Origin: Pseudocitrobacter cyperus | GTDB lineage: Bacteria; Pseudomonadota; Gammaproteobacteria; Enterobacterales; Enterobacteriaceae | Assembly: GCF_039889165.1 (NCBI RefSeq) | Contig: NZ_JAYMYY010000001.1 | Span: forward strand, 496,001 to 560,000 | Direction: 5' to 3' | Length of the DNA stretch: 64,000 bases | Shown here: piece by piece, positions 51,783 to 61,985 of the stretch | Position numbering within the stretch: the stretch's first letter is position 1 | How the letters are laid out: each line of letters opens with the position of its first letter | Program-made: the position numbers and the translations under genes | Notes under the pieces: model-generated | What the model was told of the DNA's origin: nothing | Seen by the model: only the letters and a program-made list of their open reading frames with translations | Database searches by the model: none

Positions 51783-52486
51783 TAGTCAATCACGTTTTTG
51801 ATAGTGTAGCGGAGAGTGGTCGCCGGGTTGACGCTCATGTCGATCATCTCCAGCTCGCAATTAAGCGGGTTATCATGGCGATCGTAATCACACCGCTGCT
51901 TCACGTTACCGACAGGCTGCTTGTTGAATAACGTCACGGAGGTGTAGTCGAGTTTTTTACGGGGATCTTCTGAAGGCGTGGACATTATCGCCAACGTATC
52001 GCCTTTGGTTTGCGATGTTTTGCCAAGCGGATAGCCCTCTTTATCGTACTGGTACTCTACTTCCCGATCTTTACTGAGGGATTTCACCACAAACCCCTCG
52101 TCATTTGTCTCCCATGCCACGCCTGCCGCGGGCAGTTCTGCCAGTTGACACTTGCCCTGAAGGCGAACCTTTTTCTCCTGAGTGATGCCATCGACATAAT
52201 AGTTAGCGTCCAGCACCAGCGTCGCGCCGGTCTCATTCTCCAGGTCGTGAAACTCCAGCACGTCAAAGCATCCCTCTTCGGACATCCGTCCGCTTACCCG
52301 CTTCGCCACTTCGCCCTTCTCATTCATTAACGTCTGGCTGAAATCTTTAACCGGCCCCCGTAGCGGATCAAAATCGAACTCATTAGAAAAACTCGCCATT
52401 TCCGGAGAGAAAGCAGCAGGTGAATCATTTTTATCGCAACCTGCAAGTAGCACCAGCAATGGCGTTAACAACAGAAGTCTCTTCAC
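51776..52486 (-). CDS. ynfC: YnfC, UPF0257 lipoprotein
   Basis: A lipoprotein of unknown function. The GTG at 52486 gives 236 residues, the E. coli length, with AAGGA seven bases upstream; an ATG frame from 52516 is possible but less likely. The lipobox is VLLAGC and the mature part has FSPEMASFSNEFDFDPLRGPVKDF, GKCQLAELPAAGVAWET and KLDYTSVTLFNKQPVGNVKQ as in YnfC. Confidence 0.93.
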   Translation of the reverse strand: MKRLLLLTPLLVLLAGCDKNDSPAAFSPEMASFSNEFDFDPLRGPVKDFSQTLMNEKGEVAKRVSGRMSEEGCFDVLEFHDLENETGATLVLDANYYVDGITQEKKVRLQGKCQLAELPAAGVAWETNDEGFVVKSLSKDREVEYQYDKEGYPLGKTSQTKGDTLAIMSTPSEDPRKKLDYTSVTLFNKQPVGNVKQRCDYDRHDNPLNCELEMIDMSVNPATTLRYTIKNVIDYY

Positions 52487-52587
52487 AGCAGGATCCTTGG
52501 TAGAGAATTTTCTCAATCATATTAGCAAATACAGCTATTTACACTAATTTTGCTATACTTCATTTACATTTCAAAAAGGAGATTACC

Positions 52588-52857
52588 ATGAGATCTTCAC
52601 GCTGGTTACTCGCGTTATTGTTAGCCGGAGCCGCTGTGCCTGCGCTGGCTGCACCTGACTCATGCGAACGTGTCAGGAGTGATATTCAACAAAAAATCGT
52701 TAACAACGGGGTTGCGGAAAGCGCGTTCACCCTCGAGATCGTGCCAAACGATCAGGCAGATAAATCGGGGGCACAGGTCGTGGGCCACTGCGCCAATGAT
52801 ACGTTTAAAATTCTCTACACCCGCACGGACAACACCCCTTCCGACGATGCGCAGTAA
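52588..52857 (+). CDS. ynfD: YnfD, DUF1161 exported protein
   Basis: An 89-residue periplasmic protein with a signal peptide (LLALLLAGAAVPALA) and two cysteines of the DUF1161 pattern (DSCERVRSDIQQKI, GHCANDTFKILYTR). Function unknown. AAGGAG lies just upstream. It is followed by a long hairpin that ends its transcript. Confidence 0.92.
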   Translation: MRSSRWLLALLLAGAAVPALAAPDSCERVRSDIQQKIVNNGVAESAFTLEIVPNDQADKSGAQVVGHCANDTFKILYTRTDNTPSDDAQ

Positions 52858-52861
52858 GCAT

Positions 52862-52898
52862 TAATTATTATCCCTGGCTTGACCAGGGATAATAATTA
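52862..52898. terminator. Perfect 16-bp stem between ynfD and ynfE
   Basis: TAATTATTATCCCTGG pairs perfectly with CCAGGGATAATAATTA across a 5-base loop (CTTGA). The AT-rich base makes it work as a terminator in either direction. It isolates ynfD from the reductase operon. Confidence 0.85.
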
Positions 52899-52989
52899 CC
52901 TACCCCTTAATATGTATTATTCGCTCACCATTAGCCTTAATTTAATTTCACTATGAAATTAATTAGTCAAAATAATAATGGAGTGAGCG

Positions 52990-55425
52990 ATGTCAACAAT
53001 GGAATCTCCCGCCGGGATAAGCCGACGGACGCTTATAAAATCTTCAGCGATGGGCTCACTGGCCCTGGCCGCTGGAAGTTTATCTTTACCCTTTGCCCTA
53101 CGCCCTGCCGCTGCAGCCCTGTCATCCGCGAATCAACCCGAAGATAAAGTCGTCTGGGGCGCCTGCTCCGTTAACTGCGGCAGCCGCTGCGCCTTGCGCC
53201 TGCATGTACGCGATGACGAAGTGTATTGGGTGGAAACGGACAACACCGGCGACGATATCTACGGCGATCACCAGGTGCGCGCCTGTCTGCGCGGACGCTC
53301 TATTCGCCGCCGCATTAACCACCCCGACCGTCTTAATTACCCGATGAAACGCGTAGGTAAACGCGGTGAAGGTAAATTTGAGCGCATCTCCTGGGATGAG
53401 GCTCTCGATACTGTCACCAAGAGCCTGAAAAAAGTGGTCGCGCAGTACGGTAACGAGGCGGTGTATATCAACTATACGTCGGGGATCGTCGGCGGCAACA
53501 TCACCCGTTCGTCACCCTACGCCTCCCTGGTTGCCCGCCTGATGAACTGCTACGGCGGTTTTCTCAGCCACTACGGCACCTACAGCACCGCACAAATTGC
53601 CGCCGCCATGCCCTACACCTACGGCACTAACGAAGGTAACAGTACCTCCGATATCGAAAACAGTAAGCTGGTGGTGATGTTCGGCAACAACCCGGCAGAA
53701 ACCCGTATGAGCGGCGGCGGGATCACCTGGTTTCTCGAACAGGCGCGCGAACGCTCGAATGCGCGCATGATCGTTATCGATCCGCGTTATACCGATACCG
53801 CTGCGGGTCGGGAGGATGAGTGGATCCCCATCCGTCCGGGAACCGATGCGGCGCTGGTGGCAGGTATCGCCTGGGTGTTAATTAACGAAAATCTCGTCGA
53901 TCAACCTTTCCTCGATAAATATTGCGTTGGTTATGATGAGAAAACCCTGCCAAAAGATGCGCCGGTTAACGGCCATTATAAGGCCTATATTCTCGGCCAG
54001 GGCGAAGACGCTACAGCGAAAACGCCCGAGTGGGCATCGCACATTACCGGCATTCCCGTTGACCGCATCATTAAACTTGCCCGTGAAATTGGCACGGCAA
54101 AACCGGCATATATCTGTCAGGGCTGGGGGCCACAACGCCAGGCTAACGGTGAACTGACTTCCCGCGCAATTGCGATGTTACCCATTCTGACCGGTAACGT
54201 CGGCATTAACGGCGGTAACAGCGGCGCCCGTGAATCAACCTACACCATCACCATTGAGCGCATGCCGTTGCCGGAAAACCCGGTAAAAACGCAAATATCC
54301 TGCTTTAGCTGGACTGACGCCATTGACCATGGGCCAGAGATGACCGCCCTGCGCGACGGCGTCCGCGGCAAAGATAAGCTTGATGTGCCCATTAAGTTCA
54401 TCTGGAACTATGCCGGCAACACCATTATCAACCAGCATTCTGATATCAACCGCACCCATGACATTCTGCAGGACGAGTCAAAATGCGAAATGATCGTGGT
54501 TATCGAGAACTTTATGACCTCATCGGCGAAATACGCCGATATCCTGCTTCCTGACCTGATGACGGTCGAACAGGAAGATATCATCCCCAACGATTACGCC
54601 GGAAACATGGGCTATCTGATTTTCATTCAGCCCGCCACCGCCGCAAAATTTGAGCGTAAACCGATCTACTGGATCACCAGCGAAGTGGCAAAACGGCTGG
54701 GGCCAGATATCCACCAGCGCTTCACTGAGGGTCGAACGCAGGAAGAGTAGCTGCGTTACTTATACGCTAAAATGGAAGCCAAAGATCCGCAACTTCCATC
54801 TTATAACGCGTTGAAAGAAATGGGGATTTATAAGCGTAAAGATCCGAACGGCCACTTCGTTGCTTACAAAGCCTTCCGCGAAGACCCTCAGGCAAACCCG
54901 CTAAAAACGCCGAGTGGAAAAATTGAGATTTACTCCAGCCGTCTGGCAAAAATCGCCGAAAGCTGGGCGCTGCAAAAAGACGAAGTGATAAGCCCGCTTC
55001 CCGTTTACGCCTCTACATTTGAAGGCTGGGACGATCCGAAACGCAGCCGCTTCCCGCTTCAGTTGTTCGGTTTTCACTATAAAGCCCGGACGCACTCCAG
55101 TTACGGCAACGTTGATGTGTTACAGGCCGCCTGTCGGCAGGAAGTGTGGATTAACCCGGTTGACGCGCAGTCCCGCGGCATTGCCAGTGGCGATATGGTT
55201 CGCGTGTTTAACGATCGTGGCGAAGTCCGTCTGCCAGCCAAAGTCACCCCGAGGATCATGCCCGGCGTGAGCGCCATGGGCCAGGGAGCATGGCACGACG
55301 CCAATATGGCGGGCGACAAAATCGACCACGGCGGCTGCGTCAATACCCTCACCACGCAACGACCTTCCCCGCTGGCGAAGGGCAATCCACAGCACACCAA
55401 CCTGGTACAGGTCGAAAAAGTATAA
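52990..55425 (+). pseudogene. ynfE: ynfE, DMSO/selenate reductase catalytic subunit interrupted by an amber codon
   Basis: Molybdopterin oxidoreductase of the DmsA family, exported by the Tat pathway; in Salmonella and E. coli YnfE acts in selenate reduction. The Tat motif is SRRTLIKSS, the iron-sulfur site CSVNCGSRC with a later Cys in VRACLRGRS. At 54748-54750 the frame has TAG where the paralog ynfF has TGG (RTQEE-stop-LRYLYAK against RTQHEWVQYLHAK). The frame then stays open to 55425, 811 codons in all, with the cofactor-binding C-terminus intact (HYKARTHSSYG, NPVDAQ, SPLAKGNPQHTNLVQ). A single G-to-A change explains it. Without suppression the product lacks about 225 residues. Confidence 0.92.
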
Positions 55426-55432
55426 CCGTTTT

Positions 55433-55460
55433 ACCCGAGTGCTTCGGCACTCGGGTGTTT
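55433..55460 (+). terminator. TTCG-loop hairpin between ynfE and ynfF
   Basis: ACCCGAGTGC and GCACTCGGGT form a perfect 10-bp stem closed by a stable TTCG tetraloop, followed by GTTTGTG. It lies 8 bp past ynfE and 35 bp before ynfF, so it may attenuate read-through or protect the upstream message end. Confidence 0.65.
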
Positions 55461-55491
55461 GTGATTATGGAATAGCAAAAAGTGAGCCACT

Positions 55492-57921
55492 ATGAAAATC
55501 ATTGCGCCTGAGGCGCTTATGACGGCGAAAGTCAGCCGCCGAAATCTGGTGAAAACCTCCGCGATAGGCAGCCTTGCCTTCGCCAGCAGCGCCTTCACTC
55601 TCCCCTTTAGTCGCATTGCCAATGCGGCGGATAAACTCGTACCGCCTGAAGAGAAAGCCGTCTGGAGTTCGTGCACCGTTAACTGCGGCAGCCGCTGCCT
55701 TCTGCGGCTTCACGTAAAAGACGACAGTGTCTACTGGGTCGAATCAGACACCACCGGCGATGATATCTACGGCAATCATCAGGTTCGTGCCTGCCTGCGC
55801 GGGCGCTCAATTCGTCGGCGTATGAACCATCCGGATCGCCTCAAATACCCAATGAAACGCGTGGGTAAACGAGGTGAAGGGAAATTTGAACGCATCTCCT
55901 GGGATGAAGCGCTGGACACCATCGGTGATAACCTGAAACGCATCCTTAAAGATTACGGTAACGAAGCGGTTCATGTGCTTTACGGCACAGGCGTCGACGG
56001 CGGCAATATTACCAACTCCAACGTGCCGTATCGCCTGATGAACGCCTGTGGGGGTTATCTGAGCCGTTACGGTAGCTACAGCACCGCGCAAATCAGCGCG
56101 GCCATGAGCTATATGTTCGGCAGCAACGACGGTAATAGCCCGGATGATATCGCGAACAGCAAGCTGGTGGTGATGTTCGGCAACAACCCGGCGGAAACCC
56201 GCATGAGCGGCGGCGGCGTCACTTACTACGTCGAACAGGCGCGCGAACGCTCCAACGCCCGAATGATCGTTATCGACCCGCGCTACAACGATACCGCCGC
56301 CGGGCGTGAAGATGAGTGGCTGCCGATAAGGCCTGGCACCGACGGCGCGCTGGCGGCGGCGATAGGATGGGTGTTAATTACCGAAAATCTCGTCGACCAG
56401 CCCTTCCTTGATAAATACTGCGTGGGTTACGACGAAACCACCCTCCCTGCCAGCGCTCCGCGTAACGGACACTACAAAGCCTGGGTTCTGGGGGATGGCC
56501 CGGACGGTATTGCCAAAACCCCGGAATGGGCCGCGAAAATCACCAGCATCCCGGCAGACAAAATCATCAAGCTGGCCCGTGAAATTGGCAGCGCTAAACC
56601 GGCCTATATCTGTCAGGGCTGGGGGCCGCAACGCCACTCCAACGGTGAGCAAAATGCCCGCGCGATTGCAATGCTATCCGTCCTGACTGGCAATGTTGGC
56701 ATCAACGGCGGTAACTCCGGCGTGCGTGAAGGCACATGGGATCTTGGCGTTGAGTGGTTCTCCATGCTCGATAACCCGGTGAAAACGCAGATTTCTGTTT
56801 TTACCTGGCCGGATGCTATCGATCACGGCGAGAAGATGACCGCTATTCATGATGGCGTGCGCGGTAAAGATAAGCTTGATGTGCCAATCAAATTCCTTTG
56901 GTGTTACGCCAGCAACACGCTCATCAACCAGAACGGGAATATCAGCCGCACCCATGAGATTTTGCAGGACGACAGCAAGTGCGAAATGATTGTTGGCATT
57001 GAGCACTTTATGACGGCGTCAGCAAAGTATTGCGACATCCTGCTACCAGACTTAATGCCCACTGAACAAGAAGATCTCATTTCTCATGAATCCGCCGGGA
57101 ATATGGGCTATGTGATCCTCGGCCAACCGGCGACCAGCCGTAAGTTCGAGCGCCGTCCGATTTACGAAATTCTTTCTGACATTGCAAAACGCCTTGGCCC
57201 GGATGTCTACCAAACCTTTACCGAGGGGCGTACCCAGCATGAGTGGGTTCAGTATCTGCATGCGAAAACCAAAGAGCGCAACCCGGAAATGCCCTCCTAT
57301 GAGGAGATGAAAAGCCTCGGGATCTTCAAGAAAAAATGCCCGGAAGAGCACTATGTCGCCTTCCGTGACTTCCGCGAAAACCCGGCCGCCAATCCACTGA
57401 AAACGCCATCGGGGAAAATTGAAATTTACTCTGAACGGCTGGCTGAGATCGCGCAAACCTGGGAGCTGAAAGAGGATGAGATTATTCACCCGCTTCCGGT
57501 TTACGCGCCGGGCTTTGATGGCGTCAGCGATCCGGCACGGAAAACCTACCCACTGCAGCTAACCGGCTTCCACTACAAAGCGCGTACCCACTCAAGCTAC
57601 GGCAATATTGACGTGCTGCAACAGGCATGCCCGCAGGAAATCTGGATCAACCCGGTAGATGCGCAGCCACGCGGCATTCACAACGGCGATACGGTTCGTG
57701 TCTCCAGCCAGCACGGGCAAATGCTGATCCCGGCGAAAGTGACGCCGCGCATCCTGCCTGGCGTGACCGCCATTGGTCAGGGTGCCTGGCTGAAGGCGGA
57801 TATGTTTGGCGATCGTCTCGATCACGGCGGCAGTATCAATATTCTCACCTCTCACCGTCCATCTCCGCTGGCGAAAGGGAACCCGTCCCACAGCAATCTG
57901 GTTCAGGTTGAAAAGGTATAA
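55492..57921 (+). CDS. ynfF: YnfF, DMSO/selenate reductase catalytic subunit
   Basis: Intact molybdopterin-guanine-dinucleotide oxidoreductase of 809 residues, the working paralog of the damaged ynfE. Tat signal SRRNLVKTSAIGSLAFASS; 4Fe-4S ligands in CTVNCGSRC and VRACLRGRS; FERISWDEALDTIG; YGSYSTAQISAAMSYMFG; VMFGNNPAETRMSGGG; and the C-terminal cofactor lid HYKARTHSSYGNIDVLQ. It is periplasmic, joined to the inner membrane through YnfG and YnfH. Followed 10 bp later by ynfG. In E. coli the operon is induced by FNR and repressed by nitrate through NarL. Confidence 0.95.
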   Translation: MKIIAPEALMTAKVSRRNLVKTSAIGSLAFASSAFTLPFSRIANAADKLVPPEEKAVWSSCTVNCGSRCLLRLHVKDDSVYWVESDTTGDDIYGNHQVRACLRGRSIRRRMNHPDRLKYPMKRVGKRGEGKFERISWDEALDTIGDNLKRILKDYGNEAVHVLYGTGVDGGNITNSNVPYRLMNACGGYLSRYGSYSTAQISAAMSYMFGSNDGNSPDDIANSKLVVMFGNNPAETRMSGGGVTYYVEQARERSNARMIVIDPRYNDTAAGREDEWLPIRPGTDGALAAAIGWVLITENLVDQPFLDKYCVGYDETTLPASAPRNGHYKAWVLGDGPDGIAKTPEWAAKITSIPADKIIKLAREIGSAKPAYICQGWGPQRHSNGEQNARAIAMLSVLTGNVGINGGNSGVREGTWDLGVEWFSMLDNPVKTQISVFTWPDAIDHGEKMTAIHDGVRGKDKLDVPIKFLWCYASNTLINQNGNISRTHEILQDDSKCEMIVGIEHFMTASAKYCDILLPDLMPTEQEDLISHESAGNMGYVILGQPATSRKFERRPIYEILSDIAKRLGPDVYQTFTEGRTQHEWVQYLHAKTKERNPEMPSYEEMKSLGIFKKKCPEEHYVAFRDFRENPAANPLKTPSGKIEIYSERLAEIAQTWELKEDEIIHPLPVYAPGFDGVSDPARKTYPLQLTGFHYKARTHSSYGNIDVLQQACPQEIWINPVDAQPRGIHNGDTVRVSSQHGQMLIPAKVTPRILPGVTAIGQGAWLKADMFGDRLDHGGSINILTSHRPSPLAKGNPSHSNLVQVEKV

Positions 57922-57931
57922 GGAGTAACCG

Positions 57932-58549
57932 ATGACAACCCAATATGGCTTTTATATCGATTCCGCCCGCTGCACAGGCTGCAAAACCTGCGAACTGGCG
58001 TGCAAAGACTACAAAGATTTGGGCCCTGACGTCAGTTTCCGTCGCATTTATGAATACGCGGGCGGCAACTGGCAGGAGGATAACGGCGTCTGGCATCAGG
58101 ACGTTTTTGCCTATTATCTCTCAATATCCTGCAACCACTGCGAAGATCCGGCGTGTACCAAAGTCTGCCCGAGCGGCGCAATGCACAAGCGGGAAGATGG
58201 TTTCGTCGTCGTGGATGAAGATGTCTGCATCGGCTGCCGCTATTGTCACATGGCCTGCCCTTACGGCGCACCGCAGTACAACGCCGCCAAAGGCCACATG
58301 ACCAAATGCGACGGCTGCCACGACCGCGTCGCCGAGGGTAAAAAACCAATCTGCGTCGAGTCCTGCCCGCTGCGCGCGCTCGATTTCGGCCCGATTGACG
58401 AACTGCGTAAAAAACATGGCAATCTGGCGGCCGTCGCCCCGTTGCCGTCTGCGCACTTCACCAAACCCAATATTGTTATTAAACCTAACGCTAACGCGCG
58501 CCCGACCGGCGATACCACCGGTTATCTGGCAAACCCAAAGGAGGTCTGA
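57932..58549 (+). CDS. ynfG: YnfG, four-cluster ferredoxin subunit (DmsB type)
   Basis: Electron-transfer subunit of 205 residues. Four cysteine groups are visible, each for a 4Fe-4S cluster: CTGCKTCELAC, CNHCEDPACTKVCP, CIGCRYCHMACP and CDGCHDRVAEGKKPICVESCP. It passes electrons from YnfH to YnfF. It lies 10 bp after ynfF and almost touches ynfH. Confidence 0.96.
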   Translation: MTTQYGFYIDSARCTGCKTCELACKDYKDLGPDVSFRRIYEYAGGNWQEDNGVWHQDVFAYYLSISCNHCEDPACTKVCPSGAMHKREDGFVVVDEDVCIGCRYCHMACPYGAPQYNAAKGHMTKCDGCHDRVAEGKKPICVESCPLRALDFGPIDELRKKHGNLAAVAPLPSAHFTKPNIVIKPNANARPTGDTTGYLANPKEV

Positions 58550-58550
58550 A

Positions 58551-59408
58551 ATGGGAAATGGATGGCATGAATGGCCGCTGGTACTCTTCACCGTACTGGG
58601 CCAGTGCGTTGCTGGGGCGCTGATCGTCAGCGGGCTGGGCTGGTTTGCGACGAAAGATGATGGCGTAGCCCGCCAGCGCCTGGTGCGCAGCATGTTCTTT
58701 TTATGGCTGGTAATGGGCATTGGTTTTCTCGCCTCGATCATGCACCTCGGTTCGCCGCTGCGTGCATTTAACTCGCTGAATCGCGTGGGTTCATCCGCAT
58801 TGAGTAATGAGATTGCCGCCGGGTCGATATTCTTCGCCGTGGGAGGATTCTGGTGGCTGGTCGCCGTACTCGGTAAAATGCCGGAAGCGCTGGGTAAGCT
58901 CTGGCTGCTCGTCAGCATGGTGCTGGGGCTGGTATTTATCTGGGCAATGACCCGTGTTTATCAGATCGATACCGTGCCAACCTGGTATAATGGCTATACG
59001 ACACTGGCGTTCTTCCTTACCGCCTTCGTGAGCGGCCCACTGTTTGCGGCATTACTGCTACGATCTGCGCGCGTGAGCTTTAACGGTGTCACCTTTGCGG
59101 CCATCGCTGTTCTTGCCCTGCTGGCAAGCATTGGCGTTATCGTCCTGCAGGGCGTGTCGCTGGGTGAAATCCATAGCTCCGTGCAACAGGCCAGCGCGCT
59201 GGTGCCGGACTATGGTCGCCTGCAGGTCTGGCGCATCGTGCTTATCGCCGCGGGTCTCGGCTGCTGGATTTGCCCACTGGTTCGTCGCAAAGACCCTGCT
59301 GTCATGGGTCTGCTGGCGGGGCTGATTCTGGTGCTGGCCGGCGAACTGATTGGCCGGGGGCTTTTTTACGGTCTGCATATGACCGTTGGTATGGCCGTTG
59401 CGGGTTAA
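58551..59408 (+). CDS. ynfH: YnfH, membrane anchor subunit (DmsC type)
   Basis: A 285-residue inner-membrane protein with about eight helices that oxidises menaquinol and anchors the reductase. Begins MGNGWHEWPLVLFTVLGQCV as E. coli YnfH; other landmarks are MHLGSPLRAFNSLNRVGSSALSNEI and LGCWICPLVRRKD. The start at 58551 has AAGGAGG at ideal distance and lies just after the ynfG stop. Confidence 0.95.
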   Translation: MGNGWHEWPLVLFTVLGQCVAGALIVSGLGWFATKDDGVARQRLVRSMFFLWLVMGIGFLASIMHLGSPLRAFNSLNRVGSSALSNEIAAGSIFFAVGGFWWLVAVLGKMPEALGKLWLLVSMVLGLVFIWAMTRVYQIDTVPTWYNGYTTLAFFLTAFVSGPLFAALLLRSARVSFNGVTFAAIAVLALLASIGVIVLQGVSLGEIHSSVQQASALVPDYGRLQVWRIVLIAAGLGCWICPLVRRKDPAVMGLLAGLILVLAGELIGRGLFYGLHMTVGMAVAG

Positions 59409-59454
59409 CGAATGACATTGTGCGGGGCAACCCGCACCTTTTAGGATGGTTTTA

Positions 59455-60069
59455 ATGACTGATTTTTCCCAACACGACGCATTTCCCATGACGGCCCGCG
59501 TTCTCGGCGCGCTGTTTTATCTGTCACCGGAAAGCCCGGAAGCCGCACCGCTGGTTGAGGCTCTGAAAGGCAGCGAATGGCTGACGCAGTGGCCATTAGC
59601 GCAGGATCTCCTGCTACCGCTGCACGAGAAATTTAATGCGGAGTGCGAGGAGTCTCTGCCCGAAGCCTGGCAGCGGCTGTTCGTCGGCCCGTATGCATTA
59701 CCTTCACCGCCATGGGGCTCCGTATGGCTCGATCGGGAATCGGTACTGTTTGGCGATTCAACCCTGGCGTTGCGCCAGTGGATGCGCGAAAACGGCATTC
59801 AGTTCGACATGGAGCAAAACGAGCCGGAAGACCATTTTGGCTCGCTGCTGCTGCTCGCGGCCTGGCTTGCCGAAAATGGGCAACATACCCTGTGCGAACA
59901 GTTGTTAGCCTGGCATCTCTTCCCGTGGGCCGGGCGTTTTCTCGATGAGTTTGTCGCCAACGCGAATCACCCGTTCTACCAGGCGTTGGGGGAGTTAGCA
60001 CAACACACCCTCGCGCAGTGGCAGTCGCAACTGCTGATCCCGGTTGCCGTGAAAACCCTGTATCGCTGA
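59455..60069 (+). CDS. dmsD: DmsD, Tat proofreading chaperone
   Basis: Cytosolic chaperone that binds the twin-arginine signals of DmsA/YnfE/YnfF and aids cofactor loading. Starting at 59455 (MTDFSQHDAFPM) gives 204 residues, the E. coli length. Motifs LFVGPYALPSPPWGSVWLDRESVLFGDSTLALRQWMRE and NEPEDHFGSLLLLAAWLAENG, with the signal-binding WGSVW and EPEDHFG elements, are retained. Last gene of the ynf operon. Confidence 0.95.
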   Translation: MTDFSQHDAFPMTARVLGALFYLSPESPEAAPLVEALKGSEWLTQWPLAQDLLLPLHEKFNAECEESLPEAWQRLFVGPYALPSPPWGSVWLDRESVLFGDSTLALRQWMRENGIQFDMEQNEPEDHFGSLLLLAAWLAENGQHTLCEQLLAWHLFPWAGRFLDEFVANANHPFYQALGELAQHTLAQWQSQLLIPVAVKTLYR

Positions 60070-60346
60070 GTGTTATATTGCCGGATGGCGGCGTGAATCC
60101 CCTGTCCGGCCTGCAACGCCCGCCCTCATTGTGACGGTGTCACTTTTCGTTTTTATTTTTAAGACTATTCTATACCTGCGCCTCAATCCGTTATCCCATA
60201 TAGGCAAACCTCTGATTTTCTTCAGAACCTCAACAAATTAAATTGCCACTTTTCTGGAATCCCTGCGACTACGTTGCTATAGGTCAAATGCGTCACTGCG
60301 AAACATGATGCGTTTATAAAAACCAATAACAGGGAGAAACACAGCA
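60070..60346. promoter_or_regulatory. Intergenic region with REP-like element and osmU promoter
   Basis: A REP-like half element lies at about 60082-60110 (GCCGGATGGCGGC paired with GTCCGGC). The remaining 230 bp up to the osmY start are AT-rich and must contain the operon promoter; in Salmonella this operon is induced by osmotic stress. I can mark no single promoter box with confidence. A ribosome site CAGGGAG precedes the start. Confidence 0.45.
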
Positions 60347-61057
60347 ATGCACGCTTCCCCCCTCATGCGCTTTTTGGGCATAACTGGCGCGATTATTCTG
60401 GTACTGGCTCTCCTGGTCTGGAGGATCGGCCCGGAAACAATCAAAGCCCGACAGGTTGACCTTATCTACCTGGGTCAACAACATCTCAAACTGGTCTTTA
60501 TTTCCATGTTCTTTGCGCTGCTGGTTGGTATTCCCAGCGGGATCCTGCTGAGCCGTCCGGCGGCAAAAGGTATCGCTGAACACGTCATGCAGATCTTCAA
60601 CGTCGGGAACACCCTACCGCCGCTGGCGGTGCTGGCACTGGCCATGGTGGTTATCGGCATTGGTGATTTACCGGCCATCGTTGCGCTGTTTCTCGCCTCG
60701 CTGCTCCCGATTGTGCGTAACACCTACTCTGGCCTTAAATCGGTACCGCCCTCGCTGATAGAAGCGGCAAACGGGATAGGCATGACCAAACTACAGCGCC
60801 TCTGGCAGGTTGAACTACCTAACGCCTGGCCTGTCATGCTTTCCGGTATACGTATTGCCACCGCGATCAACGTCGGTACGGCGCCGCTGGCCTTCCTGAT
60901 TGGCGCCAGCAGCTATGGTGAACTGATCTTCCCCGGCATCTATCTTAACGACTTCCCAACGCTGATTTTAGGCGCGACAGCCACCGCCCTGTTCGCCCTG
61001 ATCCTTGATGCCCTGCTCGCCTGGCTTGGCCGCATTCTGAGCCCGCACACAGCCTGA
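60347..61057 (+). CDS. osmY: Osmoprotectant ABC transporter permease OsmY (OsmU system)
   Basis: A 236-residue permease of the OpuC/YehY class with about six helices. VGNTLPPLAVLALAMVVIGIGDLPAIVALFLASLLPIVRNTYSGLKSVPPSLIEAANGIGMTKLQRLWQVELPNAWP is the coupling-helix region. Gene order permease-receptor-permease-ATPase equals Salmonella osmU (STM1494-1491), which takes up glycine betaine and choline-O-sulfate. The name is shared with an unrelated periplasmic protein. It opens the operon, 16 bp before the receptor gene. Confidence 0.92.
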   Translation: MHASPLMRFLGITGAIILVLALLVWRIGPETIKARQVDLIYLGQQHLKLVFISMFFALLVGIPSGILLSRPAAKGIAEHVMQIFNVGNTLPPLAVLALAMVVIGIGDLPAIVALFLASLLPIVRNTYSGLKSVPPSLIEAANGIGMTKLQRLWQVELPNAWPVMLSGIRIATAINVGTAPLAFLIGASSYGELIFPGIYLNDFPTLILGATATALFALILDALLAWLGRILSPHTA

Positions 61058-61073
61058 ACATAAGGAACATGAC

Positions 61074-61976
61074 ATGACACTGAAAAAGCACCTTCTGGGA
61101 TGGCTTAGCGCAACGCTACTGTTTACGGCAACCGCGCAGGCCGCGCCCATCACGCTGGCAACGAAAAGCTTTACTGAACAGCACATTTTATCCGCCATGA
61201 CCGTGCAGTATCTGCAAAAGAAAGGCTTTCAGGTACAGCCGCAAACCAACATTGCTACCGTCATCTCGCGTAATGCGATGATCAACAAGCAAATTGATAT
61301 GACATGGGAGTACACCGGCACCTCACTCATCATCTTTAACCACATCAACAAACGCATGAGCCCGCAGGAATCTTATGACACGGTAAAACGCCTTGATGCC
61401 AAACTCGGCCTGATATGGTTAAAACCAGCGGATATGAACAACACCTACGCCTTTGCCATGCAGCGCAAACGCGCTGAAGCAGAAGGCATCACCACTATGT
61501 CGCAGATGGTGGAAAAAATTGAACACATCCGCCAGACCGACCCGGACAAGAACTGGCGACTGGGGCTGGATCTGGAATTTGCCGGGCGCAGCGATGGCAT
61601 GAAACCGTTACAGGAAGCCTATAACATGCCGCTCGATCGCCCGCAGATCCGTCAGATGGATCCGGGGCTGGTCTATAACGCCGTGCGCGATGGCTTTGTT
61701 GATGCGGGGCTTATCTATACCACCGATGGCCGTGTAAAAGGTTTCGACCTGAAAGTGCTGGAAGATGATAAAGGTTTCTTCCCGAGCTACGCCGTCACCC
61801 CGGTGGTACGCAAAGAGGTACTGGAGGCGAATCCGGGTCTTGAAGAAGCGCTGGATACGCTTTCCGGTCTGTTAAATAACGACGTGATTGCAACCCTCAA
61901 CGCACAGGTTGATATCGACCATAAAACCCCGCAGCAGGTGGCCCGTAAATTCCTGCAAGACAAAGGCATGCTGTAA
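61074..61976 (+). CDS. osmX: Osmoprotectant-binding periplasmic protein OsmX
   Basis: A 300-residue receptor with a signal peptide (LSATLLFTATAQA) and family traits ITLATKSFTEQHILSAMTVQYLQKKG, IDMTWEYTGTSLI, and DPGLVYNAVRDGFVDAGLIYTTDGRVKGFDLKVLEDDKGFFPSY. It delivers glycine betaine-like solutes. Placed between the two permease genes. Confidence 0.93.
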   Translation: MTLKKHLLGWLSATLLFTATAQAAPITLATKSFTEQHILSAMTVQYLQKKGFQVQPQTNIATVISRNAMINKQIDMTWEYTGTSLIIFNHINKRMSPQESYDTVKRLDAKLGLIWLKPADMNNTYAFAMQRKRAEAEGITTMSQMVEKIEHIRQTDPDKNWRLGLDLEFAGRSDGMKPLQEAYNMPLDRPQIRQMDPGLVYNAVRDGFVDAGLIYTTDGRVKGFDLKVLEDDKGFFPSYAVTPVVRKEVLEANPGLEEALDTLSGLLNNDVIATLNAQVDIDHKTPQQVARKFLQDKGML

Positions 61977-61985
61977 GGAGCGCTT

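Noticed and set aside
54748..54750. Programmed recoding (selenocysteine) in ynfE
   Set aside because: The codon is TAG, not TGA, and the paralog has Trp, not Cys or Sec, at this place. A point mutation is simpler.
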